From JAGDVO01 sp964590075 [NCBI: uncultured Aquificales bacterium] (GTDB taxonomy: Bacteria; Thermosulfidibacterota; Thermosulfidibacteria; Thermosulfidibacterales), in assembly GCA_964590075.1 (NCBI GenBank), contig CAZPXS010000001.1:1-64000 (forward strand): a stretch of DNA of 64,000 nucleotides, read 5' to 3'. The notes beneath the pieces are model-generated. The model made no database searches, was not told the DNA's origin, and saw nothing but the letters and a program-made list of their open reading frames with translations. Shown here piece after piece: positions 1-9,045 of this stretch (its first letter is position 1; each line of letters starts with the position of its first letter). The position numbers and the translations under genes are program-made.

Positions 1-3000
1 TAAGTGAAGGCTATCCGGGAGATATAGGTAACTTTACCAATAATGGTACTATAGAGGTTAAGGTCTACGGTCCGTCTGGTGGTTTAGCTTTGGCGATGGG
101 AGTTGGTGCTCATGGTAATGGAACAGTTGGGGGTAACATAGATAAGTTTGAGAATGGGGTTGGTGGAATAATAGATGTATATGCGACTGCTAATGATGCA
201 GCGGCCTATGGAGTGTATGGTGATGGTAATATGACTGAGGGTATAAATTCTGGAGTGATTAAAGCTCAGGCTAAAGGTGTAATAAGTACCCGGGCAGAGG
301 GAGTGTATGTAGATGGAAATATAGGTAATTTTACCAATGAAGTGGGTGGTGTAATAATAGCGAATGCGACAGCGACAGGTGGAGATGCTTTTGCGGAGGG
401 AGTGGTAGCGGGAGATGACATAACAGGAGATTTTGTAAATAGAGGCTCAATAACAGCGATAGCAAATGCTACAGGTGGTAATGCGTTCTCAGCAGGTGTA
501 GATGCGGTAAATATAGCTAACTTTACGAATAACGGTAATCTAACAGTGGAAGCGAGTGTGATAGGTCAATCTACCTATGCCTATGCGTGGGCCTATGGAG
601 TTGATATATGGAGTTCAATAGGTAACTTTACGAATAGCGGCGATATAACAGTGACAGCAACAGGTGGGTATGCAGAGGCCTATGGAATTTATGCAGGTGG
701 TGATATAGGTAACTTTACGAATAACGGAAATATAACAGCGACAGCCAATGCAACAGGTGGATATGCAACAGCCCATGGAGTAAGTGCGTATTATATAAGT
801 AGTTTCAGGAATACTGGAAATATAACAGTAACAGCAACAGGTGGAAACGCAGAAGCTTATGGAATGGAAGCATGGGATTATATAGATAATTTTACGAATA
901 GCGGGAATATGGTAGTAAGTGCAACAGCAACAGGTGGGAATGCAAGGGCCGCTGGAGTGTATGTAGAGAGTAATATAGGTAATTTTACGAATACTCAGAC
1001 AATAACTGCGACAGCAGAATCAGATGGAGATGCCTATGCCTTTGGAGTGAATTCAGGTGATATAGGTAATTTTACAAATAACAGAAATATAATAGCGACA
1101 GCCAATGCAATAGGTCAGACTGCATATGCCTTTGGAGTGGATGCAAGTAGTATAGGTAATTTTACGAATACAGGGAATATTATAGTTACAGCTAATGCCA
1201 CAGCAACATATAATGTAGGAGCAGAGGCTTACGGTGTATGGGCTAATCAAATTGGTAATTTCACAAATACAGGGACTTTAATTGTCAAATCAATTGCAAA
1301 TGGAACAGCACTATATGAAAATATTTCAACATCCTATGGAATTTATACTTCTCATATAGATAATTTCTTTAACAATGGCACCTTAGATGTTTATGCAGAG
1401 AGCATTTTCAGTAATCCTACTGAGGATGTTTTAATTTCAGCAGGAGGAGTTTATGTAAGTGAGATCGATAGTGTAGGTAACTTTACCAATGAAGGGACAA
1501 TAAAAGTTACTGCTTATGCGAATGGGGAGGTTGCTAATAGTGTAGCAATTAATGTCTTTGGGGCTGATTTAGCAACATTGAATTATTTTAATAATACAGG
1601 TAGCCTGGAAGTTTATGTAAACAGCAAGTATCAAAATGCAACCATTAATGCAGCTGCCCTTAAAGTCACCGATAGTTCTAACGCTAGTTTAACCAATAAT
1701 GGAACCATGAAAGTGGTTCTCAATCTTCCTTCTAATGCAAATATGACCAATGTGAATGCCTCAGTCTTCTGGATTGAAAACTCCAACGCCACCATTTCTA
1801 ACTACGGCAACACCTCGGTTGAAAGTAATGTAGCCGGACCTAACTTAAGGACCCTTTACGTTGCTGGCACATCAGATGTGACCTTGAGAGATAAATTTGC
1901 CATTACCTTTGGAGCACCTGGAGTTAATCCTGGGACAAGGCCCATTTATGTTGGAAGTGGTTCGAGCTTAAATCTTAATAATGCGATTCTTGTAGCGAGA
2001 ATTGATAGTAGGAATTTAAAATACGATGTGAAGTATTATCTGATTGAGAATCATGGGGTTGTTACAGGTCAGTGGGGAGGTTTGGAAAAGGGATATGTTA
2101 ACGATCAGATAAATGTATATTGGGCAGGGGAAGATATGGGAGAGAACTCTGCGGTTAAATTTGTGTACTCGCAGCCAACACGTTCTGTAATAGACTCAGC
2201 AATGGCTCCTGCTATTGGTGGTTTGGCACAGGGTGGCATTATAATGACACACATAAATAATATGATAGATATTTATGCACCCTTTGGCGCTATTGGATCT
2301 TTACTACTTAGCGATAAGACCGATTTGCCAATAATGTTTGCTGCAAGTGCGGTAAGCGATGCTGGTTTACCACTTAAGGTAGGTAAGGATAGGCCAGGAT
2401 TTGGTATGTGGCTTATGCCTTTATACACGAGGGTGACGGATGGTGGTATAGGGTTTGATGCTGATGTTTATGGTTTTGCGCTTGGTTTTGGAGGTATGGT
2501 GACGGATAGGTTTGGACTTGATGTGTATGGTGGCTATGTCAGAAGTAATCTTGGTTATAAAATTAAAGGAGCGGACAGTAGTTCTATAGATACGGCGGTT
2601 GGTGGGTTGCTCATGAGGTATGAACTTGGTAACAATTACTTTGTAAGGTTACTTGGGGAGGTTCATAGTTCTAGCAACGACTATAAAGGTAAGACGGGAA
2701 TGGACTTTGAGTTAATAGAGAAGGCGAGTTATGATAGTTGGGGTGCAAGTGGAGAGCTATTGTTTGGTAAGGTATTTGAGTTTGGTAGGGTTAAAGTTGT
2801 ACCTGAGGTAGGAGTGGGGTATGGGTACTATGATACGGATAGTTTTAAGAGTAAAGTTAGGGATAGAAGTGGTGTAAGGGTGGAGAATTGGGAGAGGTAC
2901 TATAGGCCTGATAGTGTGGATGTATGGAAGTTTATAGGAGCGGTGAATGGTGTGGTTAAGTTAACGGATAGGGTTAAGGTTTATGGTACTTTAAGATTAG

Positions 3001-3224
3001 AGCAGGCTATAAGTGACAATGATATAAGTGTGGTTAACTGGATAAACTGGGATCCTACAAGACATAAGCTCACTAAGAGTATAGGTGATACGAATATTAT
3101 GGTTGATGTAGGTGTGGGTATAGATATAGTTAAGAATCTCAAATTGACTTTTGGAGGTAGGGCGGACTTCAACTCTGACTATAGTGCCTATACTGGTAGG
3201 GTTCAGTTGAGGTATACCTTTTAG
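1..3224 (+). CDS. Repeat-rich autotransporter (5'-partial)
   Basis: Type V secreted surface protein; the reading frame is open from base 3, so the true start and signal peptide lie left of the window. Bases 1 to about 1850 encode a passenger of about 15 imperfect repeats built on a core like IGNFTNNG followed by an ITVTA-type strand and an Ala/Thr/Gly-rich stretch (ATGG, AYGV). Cores lie near 24, 320, 516, 618, 704, 795, 880, 975, 1058, 1150, 1249, 1354, 1471, 1577 and 1678. This pattern suggests a parallel beta-helix or solenoid. After a linker, about 2390-3224 encode an autotransporter barrel (GMWLMPLYTR, YGFALGFGG) ending in LRYTF; a terminal Phe is typical of outer-membrane barrels. The ligand is unknown; adhesion is only a family guess. 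Confidence 0.85.
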   Translation, partial: SEGYPGDIGNFTNNGTIEVKVYGPSGGLALAMGVGAHGNGTVGGNIDKFENGVGGIIDVYATANDAAAYGVYGDGNMTEGINSGVIKAQAKGVISTRAEGVYVDGNIGNFTNEVGGVIIANATATGGDAFAEGVVAGDDITGDFVNRGSITAIANATGGNAFSAGVDAVNIANFTNNGNLTVEASVIGQSTYAYAWAYGVDIWSSIGNFTNSGDITVTATGGYAEAYGIYAGGDIGNFTNNGNITATANATGGYATAHGVSAYYISSFRNTGNITVTATGGNAEAYGMEAWDYIDNFTNSGNMVVSATATGGNARAAGVYVESNIGNFTNTQTITATAESDGDAYAFGVNSGDIGNFTNNRNIIATANAIGQTAYAFGVDASSIGNFTNTGNIIVTANATATYNVGAEAYGVWANQIGNFTNTGTLIVKSIANGTALYENISTSYGIYTSHIDNFFNNGTLDVYAESIFSNPTEDVLISAGGVYVSEIDSVGNFTNEGTIKVTAYANGEVANSVAINVFGADLATLNYFNNTGSLEVYVNSKYQNATINAAALKVTDSSNASLTNNGTMKVVLNLPSNANMTNVNASVFWIENSNATISNYGNTSVESNVAGPNLRTLYVAGTSDVTLRDKFAITFGAPGVNPGTRPIYVGSGSSLNLNNAILVARIDSRNLKYDVKYYLIENHGVVTGQWGGLEKGYVNDQINVYWAGEDMGENSAVKFVYSQPTRSVIDSAMAPAIGGLAQGGIIMTHINNMIDIYAPFGAIGSLLLSDKTDLPIMFAASAVSDAGLPLKVGKDRPGFGMWLMPLYTRVTDGGIGFDADVYGFALGFGGMVTDRFGLDVYGGYVRSNLGYKIKGADSSSIDTAVGGLLMRYELGNNYFVRLLGEVHSSSNDYKGKTGMDFELIEKASYDSWGASGELLFGKVFEFGRVKVVPEVGVGYGYYDTDSFKSKVRDRSGVRVENWERYYRPDSVDVWKFIGAVNGVVKLTDRVKVYGTLRLEQAISDNDISVVNWINWDPTRHKLTKSIGDTNIMVDVGVGIDIVKNLKLTFGGRADFNSDYSAYTGRVQLRYTF

Positions 3225-3240
3225 GTAAAGGGTATGGTTA

Positions 3241-3270
3241 TTGACAAGTGTTGAAGTTTGTAACTATAAT
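3241..3270 (+). promoter_or_regulatory. Sigma-70 promoter of tRNA-Gly
   Basis: Perfect TTGACA at 3241-3246 and perfect TATAAT at 3265-3270 with an 18-base spacer. Predicted transcription start is near 3277, about 13 bases before the mature tRNA. Confidence 0.85.
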
Positions 3271-3289
3271 GAGAAATGGAAATGTTTAA

Positions 3290-3361
3290 GCGGGCGTAGC
3301 TCAGGGGTAGAGCACCAGCTTCCCAAGCTGGGGGTCGCGGGTTCGAAGCCCGTCGCCCGCT
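3290..3361 (+). tRNA. tRNA-Gly (anticodon CCC)
   Basis: A complete 72-base cloverleaf. The acceptor stem GCGGGCG/CGCCCGC, D stem GCTC/GAGC, anticodon stem CCAGC/GCTGG with loop TTCCCAA (anticodon CCC) and T arm GCGGG-TTCGAAG-CCCGT all pair, with one G-T wobble. The discriminator is T at 3361 and CCA is not encoded. A short T run follows directly and may help termination. It reads GGG glycine codons. Confidence 0.96.
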
Positions 3362-3440
3362 TTTTTGTTTTAACAATTGACTATTCTCTTAGTTTTCTTT
3401 AAAAGTTCTTGATATACAGAAGTTCAAAGAGGGGGCGGTT

Positions 3441-4187
3441 ATGAGGAGAGCTATAGTTGTCTCGATGCTTTTACTGGTTGTAAGTTGTAGTATGGGGGCA
3501 AGTAAAGGAGGAAATTGTCCCGATAAGAATAAAGTAAAAAGTTCCCTTATGAATGTGTTACAGGAATCCAACGTTGAGGTTGTCAACGTTTCGTCTGTGA
3601 AGGAATGGAGCGGTTTATGTGAGGTTTTTGTGAGGATAGACGGAGAGCCGAGAATCTTTTACGTTGATCAGAACGCAAGGTATCTCGTTACCGGTAACCT
3701 TATAGATCTAACGGAAAGAAGAAACATCACCAGAGAGAGAATGCAGGAGATGGATATCGTAACATCCGATTACCTTAAGGAACTTGAGAAGCATGTGAAC
3801 ATTGAGTATAAAAAGGGATCCAAATACATATACGTTATAACCGATCCCGATTGCCCGGTCTGTAAAAGAGCGGAGGAGCCTTTGGTTTCATGGGCCAATA
3901 AGAACAATGTTACTCTTAAGATAATTCTTATGCCGATTCCTGAGTTGCATCCCGATGCCTACGCTAAGAGTGTCGCTATAGTTTGTGAAAATAGGAGTTT
4001 TTCGGACTATATAAATAGAAGATTCGGTAATACTACCTGTGATAAAGGTAAGAAGGCTATAGATTCGAATATTGAATTTCTAAGAAAATTGGGGGTTTCG
4101 GGGACTCCAACTTTTATAGGACCTAAGGGCAAGAAAATAGTGGGCTTGCCAGCCGATATAAACGAACTGGATAAATTGATAAATTAG
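3441..4187 (+). CDS. DsbC/DsbG-like disulfide isomerase, probable lipoprotein
   Basis: Periplasmic thiol-disulfide isomerase or oxidoreductase of the DsbC/G family, 248 aa. The N-terminus is hydrophobic and ends in VVSC, which fits a lipobox with Cys16. Residues of about 30-105 resemble the DsbC dimerisation domain, followed by a thioredoxin fold with CPVC at residues 138-141 and a cis-Pro motif GTPTF near 227. A second cysteine pair (Cys183/Cys201 region) is also typical of DsbC. A purine-rich ribosome site (AGAGGGGG) precedes the ATG. hrcA follows after 16 bases, so the two may be cotranscribed. No DsbD partner is in the window. Confidence 0.85.
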   Translation: MRRAIVVSMLLLVVSCSMGASKGGNCPDKNKVKSSLMNVLQESNVEVVNVSSVKEWSGLCEVFVRIDGEPRIFYVDQNARYLVTGNLIDLTERRNITRERMQEMDIVTSDYLKELEKHVNIEYKKGSKYIYVITDPDCPVCKRAEEPLVSWANKNNVTLKIILMPIPELHPDAYAKSVAIVCENRSFSDYINRRFGNTTCDKGKKAIDSNIEFLRKLGVSGTPTFIGPKGKKIVGLPADINELDKLIN

Positions 4188-4203
4188 CTATAAATAAAAT
4201 AAT

Positions 4204-5229
4204 ATGATGGATGAGAGGAAGAAAAGGATATTAAAAATGGTTGTAAATACATATCTTGAAACCGGTGAACCTGTGGGTTCGCTGGTTCTATCAGCAAAGC
4301 TGGAAGGACGGTACTCTCCTGCAACTATAAGAAACATTTTGATGGATTTGGAGAGGGAAGGTTATTTATACCATACGAGTGTTTCTTCAGGTAGAATCCC
4401 AACGGACAAGGGTTTACGCTACTTTATAGAGAATCTTATGGACTTTGAAAGGGGAGAAAGAGTTGAAGGTATAATAAGGGAGAGATTTGAAAAGCTGATC
4501 CTCGATGCGGTGGATACTAAGGATCTTATAAAAAAGGTTGTCTCCTTTGTTTCCGACTATACTAATCAACTTGCCTTTTTTATGGTCCCTCTTACCGATA
4601 AACTTGAGATAAGAAAAATCGATGCCGTAAGAATTTCGCGCGAAGCCTTTGTTATGGTTGTTGCTCTGGAAAAGGGTATAGTTGTGAGTAAAGTGTTGAA
4701 GTTCGACGATGAGATAAAGAGTGAGGAGCTAGAAAAGCTCGTTGCCATAATGAACTCAGAGTTTATAGGAAAAACCATAGGAGACATAGAAAAATTAACA
4801 CTGGAAAAAATAAAGGAAGATTTGAGTTATGCTAGGAATATGCTCTCTAAGTTGGAGATAGTCTTAGATGTAATTTCTAATATAATCGAGGAATTTGAAG
4901 GAGAAGTTATAGTTGGCGGAATTCCAAATGTTTTCAGCTGGCTTGATTTTATAGATGATGTTGAAAAGATCAGACTACTTATAAAAGATATCGAGGAGAG
5001 GAGAAAGATACTGAGGATAGTTCGTAGATTCATAAGAGAGAACAAGAAGGTTATTATAGGTAGCGAGATAGAGGATGAACTTTTCAAGGATACTTCTATA
5101 GTGTTATCCGATTGTAGGGGTAGTGTGCTTGATGGAGCCATAGGATTGGTTGTACCTAAAAAGAGCAACTACTCCTTCATAGTTCCCTTTGTTGAAAGAA
5201 CTGCAAGCTATATCGCTAAGTTGATATAA
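4204..5229 (+). CDS. hrcA: Heat-inducible transcription repressor HrcA
   Basis: Represses class I heat-shock genes by binding CIRCE elements, with activity tuned by GroEL in studied bacteria. The 341-aa protein has the family's usual length: an N-terminal winged helix (residues 1-75, with EPVGSLVLS, SPATIRNILMDLE and SGRIPTDKGLRYF) followed by the GAF-like and inserted dimerisation domains. It heads hrcA-grpE-dnaJ, the classical order, with grpE starting 31 bases later. I could not find a CIRCE inverted repeat (TTAGCACTC-N9-GAGTGCTAA) upstream of hrcA or of either dnaK or dnaJ block, so its operator must be diverged or lie elsewhere, for example at groESL. Confidence 0.95.
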   Translation: MMDERKKRILKMVVNTYLETGEPVGSLVLSAKLEGRYSPATIRNILMDLEREGYLYHTSVSSGRIPTDKGLRYFIENLMDFERGERVEGIIRERFEKLILDAVDTKDLIKKVVSFVSDYTNQLAFFMVPLTDKLEIRKIDAVRISREAFVMVVALEKGIVVSKVLKFDDEIKSEELEKLVAIMNSEFIGKTIGDIEKLTLEKIKEDLSYARNMLSKLEIVLDVISNIIEEFEGEVIVGGIPNVFSWLDFIDDVEKIRLLIKDIEERRKILRIVRRFIRENKKVIIGSEIEDELFKDTSIVLSDCRGSVLDGAIGLVVPKKSNYSFIVPFVERTASYIAKLI

Positions 5230-5260
5230 AAGCTTGATTAATTAGTTCGGAGGTACTGGG

Positions 5261-5881
5261 ATGGAGGAGGTAAAAAGGGAGGATACTATAGAGGAGAGTG
5301 TAAATAAGGGGGAAGTAGTTGAGAATGATGAAGCTGTGGATGAGATTAGGGTAGAGGAGAAAAATGAGGTCGATATATTGAAAGAGACTATAGAAACTCT
5401 CCTAAGGGAAAAAAGGGAAATTGAGGAGAAATACCTTAGAGTTCTTGCTGAGCTTGATAATTTTAGGAAAAGAATGGAGAGAGAAATAGCGAGGATAAAG
5501 GAAGTGGCCGAAGAGAGGGTTTTGAGGGATATCCTGATGGTGGTTGATAATTTCGAGAGGGCGCTCGATTCCCTCGATAAGGGAGCCGATTTTAACAGTT
5601 TCGCTGAAGGGATAAGATTGATCTATAAGCAGATGAGAGAGATACTATCCACCTTCGGTCTTGAGGAGATTGAAGCTCTTGATAGACCCTTTGATCCACT
5701 TATCCATGATGCACTTATGGTTGTTGAGGATAGGGAAAGGGATGGCGTGGTAGTCCAGGTCGTCGAGAAGGGATATAAACTAAGGGGAAAGGTTATAAGG
5801 CCTGCGAAGGTTATAGTTGCAAGAAAAGTGGAAGAGAGTGCCGAGCAAAACCAAGAGAAAGAAGGGGAAGATAGGAAATAA
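5261..5881 (+). CDS. grpE: Nucleotide exchange factor GrpE
   Basis: Cytosolic cochaperone that releases ADP from DnaK. The 206-aa product has an acidic tail (1-35), a long coiled coil (about 35-95, with [20 protein letters not shown]) and the C-terminal beta domain ([32 protein letters not shown]). A good ribosome site, GGAGG at 5249-5253, precedes the ATG. Its stop codon overlaps the dnaJ start by one base, so translation is probably coupled. Confidence 0.97.
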   Translation: MEEVKREDTIEESVNKGEVVENDEAVDEIRVEEKNEVDILKETIETLLREKREIEEKYLRVLAELDNFRKRMEREIARIKEVAEERVLRDILMVVDNFERALDSLDKGADFNSFAEGIRLIYKQMREILSTFGLEEIEALDRPFDPLIHDALMVVEDRERDGVVVQVVEKGYKLRGKVIRPAKVIVARKVEESAEQNQEKEGEDRK

Positions 5882-7026
5882 TGAAGTCCTTTAAGGATTA
5901 CTACGAGATACTCGGTGTGAGTCCGGATGCTTCGATAGATGAGATAAAGTCTGCCTACAGAAAGCTTGCGAGAAAATACCATCCCGATCTAAATCCGGGT
6001 AATAAGGAGGCGGAGGAGAAATTTAAGGAGATAACCGAAGCCTATCAGGTTCTCTCCGATCCCAACAAGAGGGCGGAATATGACAGGATGAGATCCATGG
6101 GCTACGATTTCAGTAGGGGCTTTTCCTACGGAGAGCCTTCCTATGAAGGTTTTGGAGATATATTCGATGAGTTCTTCAGAATATTCGATGATTTCTTCGG
6201 TGGTTTTAGAACCGAAAGAAGAACAGGTAAAAGGCCTGTAAGGGGAGAGGATATTTCAGTTAATCTTGAGATTAACTTTGAAGAGGCTCTTAAAGGTACA
6301 AGCAGGGTTTTAGGGATAGAGAGAGAAGAAGTATGCCCTAACTGTAGAGGAGAGGGTATCGAGAGTTCAAATGACGTTGTGGTTTGCGAAACCTGTAGGG
6401 GTAGTGGTAAGGTGTTTATAAACAGAGGATTTATAAGAATTTCTACCACCTGTGGCTCATGTGGTGGTACGGGCTATAGAATCTTGAGATACTGTAAAAA
6501 CTGCCAGGGTAGGGGTAGAGTTACCGTCAAAAGGAATGTACACGTTGATATACCTGCTGGAGTTAGAAGTGGCGATAGGATAAGATTAAAGGGAGAGGGT
6601 AATTCTGGCCTCTTTGGAGGTTCAAGCGGGGATCTCTATATAAATGTTATAGTAAAGGATCATCCTCTGTTTAGAAGGATAGGCGATGATGTTTTGTTTG
6701 TTCTTGAGGTTCCCTTCTACGATGCCATACTCGGATTCGACTTCAAGTTACCCTACTTTGGGGAGAACATAGAGATTAAAATCCCTGAGGGTATCCAGCC
6801 CGGAGAGAAGATAAGGATAAAGGGGAAGGGATTCCCATCCTTGAAGTCTAATAAAAGGGGAGATCTTTTGGTTGAAGTCAAAGTAACTATTCCTAAAAAA
6901 TTGAATAAAAAACAAAGAGAGCTTATAAATGAATTAAAGAGATCTTTCCAGGAAGAGAAGGGCAAAAGTTTCATAGAAGAATTGTTAGATAAACTTAAAA
7001 GTTTTGCAAAAGGAGAAAATAATTGA
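5881..7026 (+). CDS. dnaJ: Chaperone DnaJ, type I (zinc-containing)
   Basis: Hsp40 cochaperone that delivers substrates to DnaK and stimulates its ATPase. The domain order is complete: J domain (1-70, HPD at 34-36), Gly/Phe linker with several FGG/FDEFF segments (about 75-115), four zinc repeats CxxCxGxG starting at residues 152 to 205, then two C-terminal substrate domains. At 381 aa it has the normal length. It lies one base into the grpE stop. A 93-base stretch of its J domain is nearly identical to that in the second dnaJ at 25205 (see findings). Confidence 0.97.
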   Translation: MKSFKDYYEILGVSPDASIDEIKSAYRKLARKYHPDLNPGNKEAEEKFKEITEAYQVLSDPNKRAEYDRMRSMGYDFSRGFSYGEPSYEGFGDIFDEFFRIFDDFFGGFRTERRTGKRPVRGEDISVNLEINFEEALKGTSRVLGIEREEVCPNCRGEGIESSNDVVVCETCRGSGKVFINRGFIRISTTCGSCGGTGYRILRYCKNCQGRGRVTVKRNVHVDIPAGVRSGDRIRLKGEGNSGLFGGSSGDLYINVIVKDHPLFRRIGDDVLFVLEVPFYDAILGFDFKLPYFGENIEIKIPEGIQPGEKIRIKGKGFPSLKSNKRGDLLVEVKVTIPKKLNKKQRELINELKRSFQEEKGKSFIEELLDKLKSFAKGENN

Positions 7027-7427
7027 GTAGTATTTTACTTTATATAATTTTTATGATAGTAGGTTTTGCTATGGGTGTTTTGATCGTTACACCTATATTG
7101 GTTAGGGGTTTTAGAATAAACTTTATAAAGATCAAAAGTGAGTTAGAAGAAAAAGTAGCTTTACTTGAAAAAGAAAAAGAAAGATTAAACAGTACAATAA
7201 AACAAAAAGACGTATTGATAAATGAAAAAGAAAAAATAATAGGTAATCTTAAGAAAGAGCTTAGTAATTGCAATGAGAAGATTAAAGATTACGAAAAAAG
7301 AATAGAAGATTTAGAAAAAGAATTGAATGACTTGAGAGAGGTTAATAAAAAACTTAGTAGTATGTTGGAAAATTATAAGAAAGAAGGTGGAGAAAAAAGA
7401 AAGAAATCGAGATATTTGCTTGATTGA
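7023..7427 (+). CDS. Membrane-anchored coiled-coil protein, unknown function
   Basis: I do not recognise this 134-aa protein. One hydrophobic helix (residues 3-28) is followed by an unbroken Lys/Glu-rich heptad pattern (about 35-120) and a basic tail ([11 protein letters not shown]). The expected topology is an N-terminal membrane anchor with a cytoplasmic or periplasmic coiled coil. I keep the TTG start at 7023, overlapping the dnaJ stop as TTGA, because AAGGAG lies about nine bases upstream; a later ATG at 7053 would cut into the membrane helix. Its position between dnaJ and the UPF0280 gene, with overlaps on both sides, places it in the chaperone operon. It resembles small YneF- or DUF1043-like anchors only in architecture. 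Confidence 0.7.
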   Translation: MSSILLYIIFMIVGFAMGVLIVTPILVRGFRINFIKIKSELEEKVALLEKEKERLNSTIKQKDVLINEKEKIIGNLKKELSNCNEKIKDYEKRIEDLEKELNDLREVNKKLSSMLENYKKEGGEKRKKSRYLLD

Positions 7428-8143
7428 TGGATAGTTTGAGGTATAGAAATTTAGTTAAAACAGATCTTGTTGGTTTTAGAGTAAAAATAGAGGAAAGTGA
7501 CTTGCTTATTCTTGCAGAGAAAGATCTATCTGATGTTGCAAGTGATTATCTTTTGAAGATCAGGGATGAGATAAAAAGGTACGTTCGAAATAATCCTCTA
7601 TTTTTAAGGTCTTTTTTACCACTACCTATGGATGAGTTAGCTCCTGATGTTGTGAAGAGGATGTTGGAGGTTTCGAGTTTAGCGGGAGTTGGTCCTATGG
7701 CTTCTATCGCTGGTACTATAGCTGAGTTTGTCGGCGATTATCTCTACAATTTTTCAAAAGAGGTTATAGTGGAGAATGGTGGTGATATTTATATCAATAG
7801 TACAAGGGAGAGAGTTGTTGCCCTTTATGCCGGTGATTCTCCCATTTCGGGGAAGTTGGCTATAAAGTTGCCTCCGGGTAGGTATGGTATTGCGACAAGT
7901 AGTGCGACTTTAGGGCACTCAGTTAATCTAGGGATAGTCGATATGGCTACCGTTGTTTCAAATTCAAGTAGCCTGTCTGACGCCTTTGCAACAGCCCTGG
8001 GTAACAGGGTAGGGCATCCAGTAGATATAAAATCCGCTCTAAATTGGCTATCCTCCTTTAAAAATTTGGGTATAATTGGTGGGGTGGTTGTGGTAAAGGG
8101 TAATGTTGGAATATGGGGAGATATGGAGGTGGTGAGGTTATGA
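7427..8143 (+). CDS. UPF0280 / ApbE-like family protein
   Basis: A 238-aa protein that resembles the UPF0280 family, distantly related to ApbE flavin transferases. Supporting motifs are VGPMASIAGTIAEFV (about residues 87-101), VENGGDIYI (about 112-120), LPPGRYGIATSSATLGHS and the Asp-rich VDMATVVS segment. ApbE proteins attach FMN to Thr residues, but UPF0280 members have no demonstrated reaction, so function is open. I take the ATG at 7427, which overlaps the preceding stop as TGATG, rather than the TTG one codon earlier. The gene ends four bases into ppx. In the known ApbE fold the conserved Asp and Thr residues hold Mg and FAD; I cannot confirm the full set here. Confidence 0.75.
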   Translation: MDSLRYRNLVKTDLVGFRVKIEESDLLILAEKDLSDVASDYLLKIRDEIKRYVRNNPLFLRSFLPLPMDELAPDVVKRMLEVSSLAGVGPMASIAGTIAEFVGDYLYNFSKEVIVENGGDIYINSTRERVVALYAGDSPISGKLAIKLPPGRYGIATSSATLGHSVNLGIVDMATVVSNSSSLSDAFATALGNRVGHPVDIKSALNWLSSFKNLGIIGGVVVVKGNVGIWGDMEVVRL

Positions 8144-9045
8144 AGGTTGCGTCTATAGACATAGGGACAAATACGCTCAGGTTACTTATGGCCATGTACG
8201 ATAAGGATTCGGGAAGGTTAAAACCCTTAAGGAGAGAAAGGATAGTTACAAGGCTTGGTGAATCTTTCATAGTCACTGGTTATCTTAAGGCTGAGGCTAT
8301 CGAGAGGACGATATCCGCTCTTAGGGTCTTTAAGAGTATCATAGATGAGGAGGGATGTGAAAAAGTTATCGCGGTAGCAACTAGTTGTGTTAGGGAATCG
8401 ACCAATGGTAGGGAGTTCGTTAAATCGGTGAAGGAGAGACTTGGTATCGATGTTATAGTTGTTGATGGCAACAAGGAAGCATATCTAACCTATCTCGGGA
8501 TAAAAAAGGGATTGGATATACAGGGTAATATTTTGATGTTTGATATCGGTGGAGGAAGTACCGAGTATATATATTCTACCGGTAGCCAGGTGAAAACCCT
8601 AAGTATACCCATAGGCGTTGTTAAGTTGAGAGACTCCTTTATGGAGAATGATCCACCTACCGAAGAAGAGATAGGTAGAATGAGAGAGTTTATAGATAGT
8701 CAAATAGAAGTTGTGGGGCAGTTCAAGGGTAAGGTGGACTCACTCGTAGGTACTGCTGGGACTGTAACGACTCTTGCGGCTATAAAGTTGAATCTTGAAA
8801 AGTATGATCCGGATATAATTCATGGTGTGTCGGTTAGTTATGATGAGATAGTGAGGATATTCGATATGTTAAAGGTTTTGCCATCCAAGGAAAGATTGAA
8901 AATAAATGGGATGGAAGAGGGAAGGGAAGATCTTATTATTCCGGGGATACTGATTACACTGAGTACCTGTGATATCTTGGGTTGTAGGGAAGTTGTGGTT
9001 AGCGAGTGGGGGATTCTTGAGGGGATAATATTCTACTATGCTTGA
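8140..9045 (+). CDS. Ppx/GppA family phosphatase
   Basis: Exopolyphosphatase or pppGpp phosphatase of the actin-like Ppx/GppA family, 301 aa: the short form consisting of the two catalytic subdomains without the HD-type C-terminal extension of E. coli Ppx. Motifs seen are SIDIGTNTLRLL (phosphate 1), ATSCVRES, FDIGGGSTEYIY (phosphate 2) and VGTAGTVTTLAAI. I place the start at ATG 8140 (ATGA overlap with the previous gene), with GGAGGTGGTGAGG just upstream; a frame-internal ATG at 8113 has no better site and adds residues unlike the family. The sequence does not separate polyphosphate from pppGpp hydrolysis. It overlaps glnD by eight bases. Confidence 0.92.
   Translation: MKVASIDIGTNTLRLLMAMYDKDSGRLKPLRRERIVTRLGESFIVTGYLKAEAIERTISALRVFKSIIDEEGCEKVIAVATSCVRESTNGREFVKSVKERLGIDVIVVDGNKEAYLTYLGIKKGLDIQGNILMFDIGGGSTEYIYSTGSQVKTLSIPIGVVKLRDSFMENDPPTEEEIGRMREFIDSQIEVVGQFKGKVDSLVGTAGTVTTLAAIKLNLEKYDPDIIHGVSVSYDEIVRIFDMLKVLPSKERLKINGMEEGREDLIIPGILITLSTCDILGCREVVVSEWGILEGIIFYYA

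Noticed and set aside
1-1850. Repeats considered as a CRISPR array
   Set aside because: The repeats are in one open frame, imperfect, unevenly spaced and encode a protein motif; there are no unique spacers of constant length.
3361-3370. T run after the tRNA as a full intrinsic terminator
   Set aside because: The T run is short and the only GC hairpin before it is the acceptor stem of the tRNA itself, so I did not list a separate terminator.
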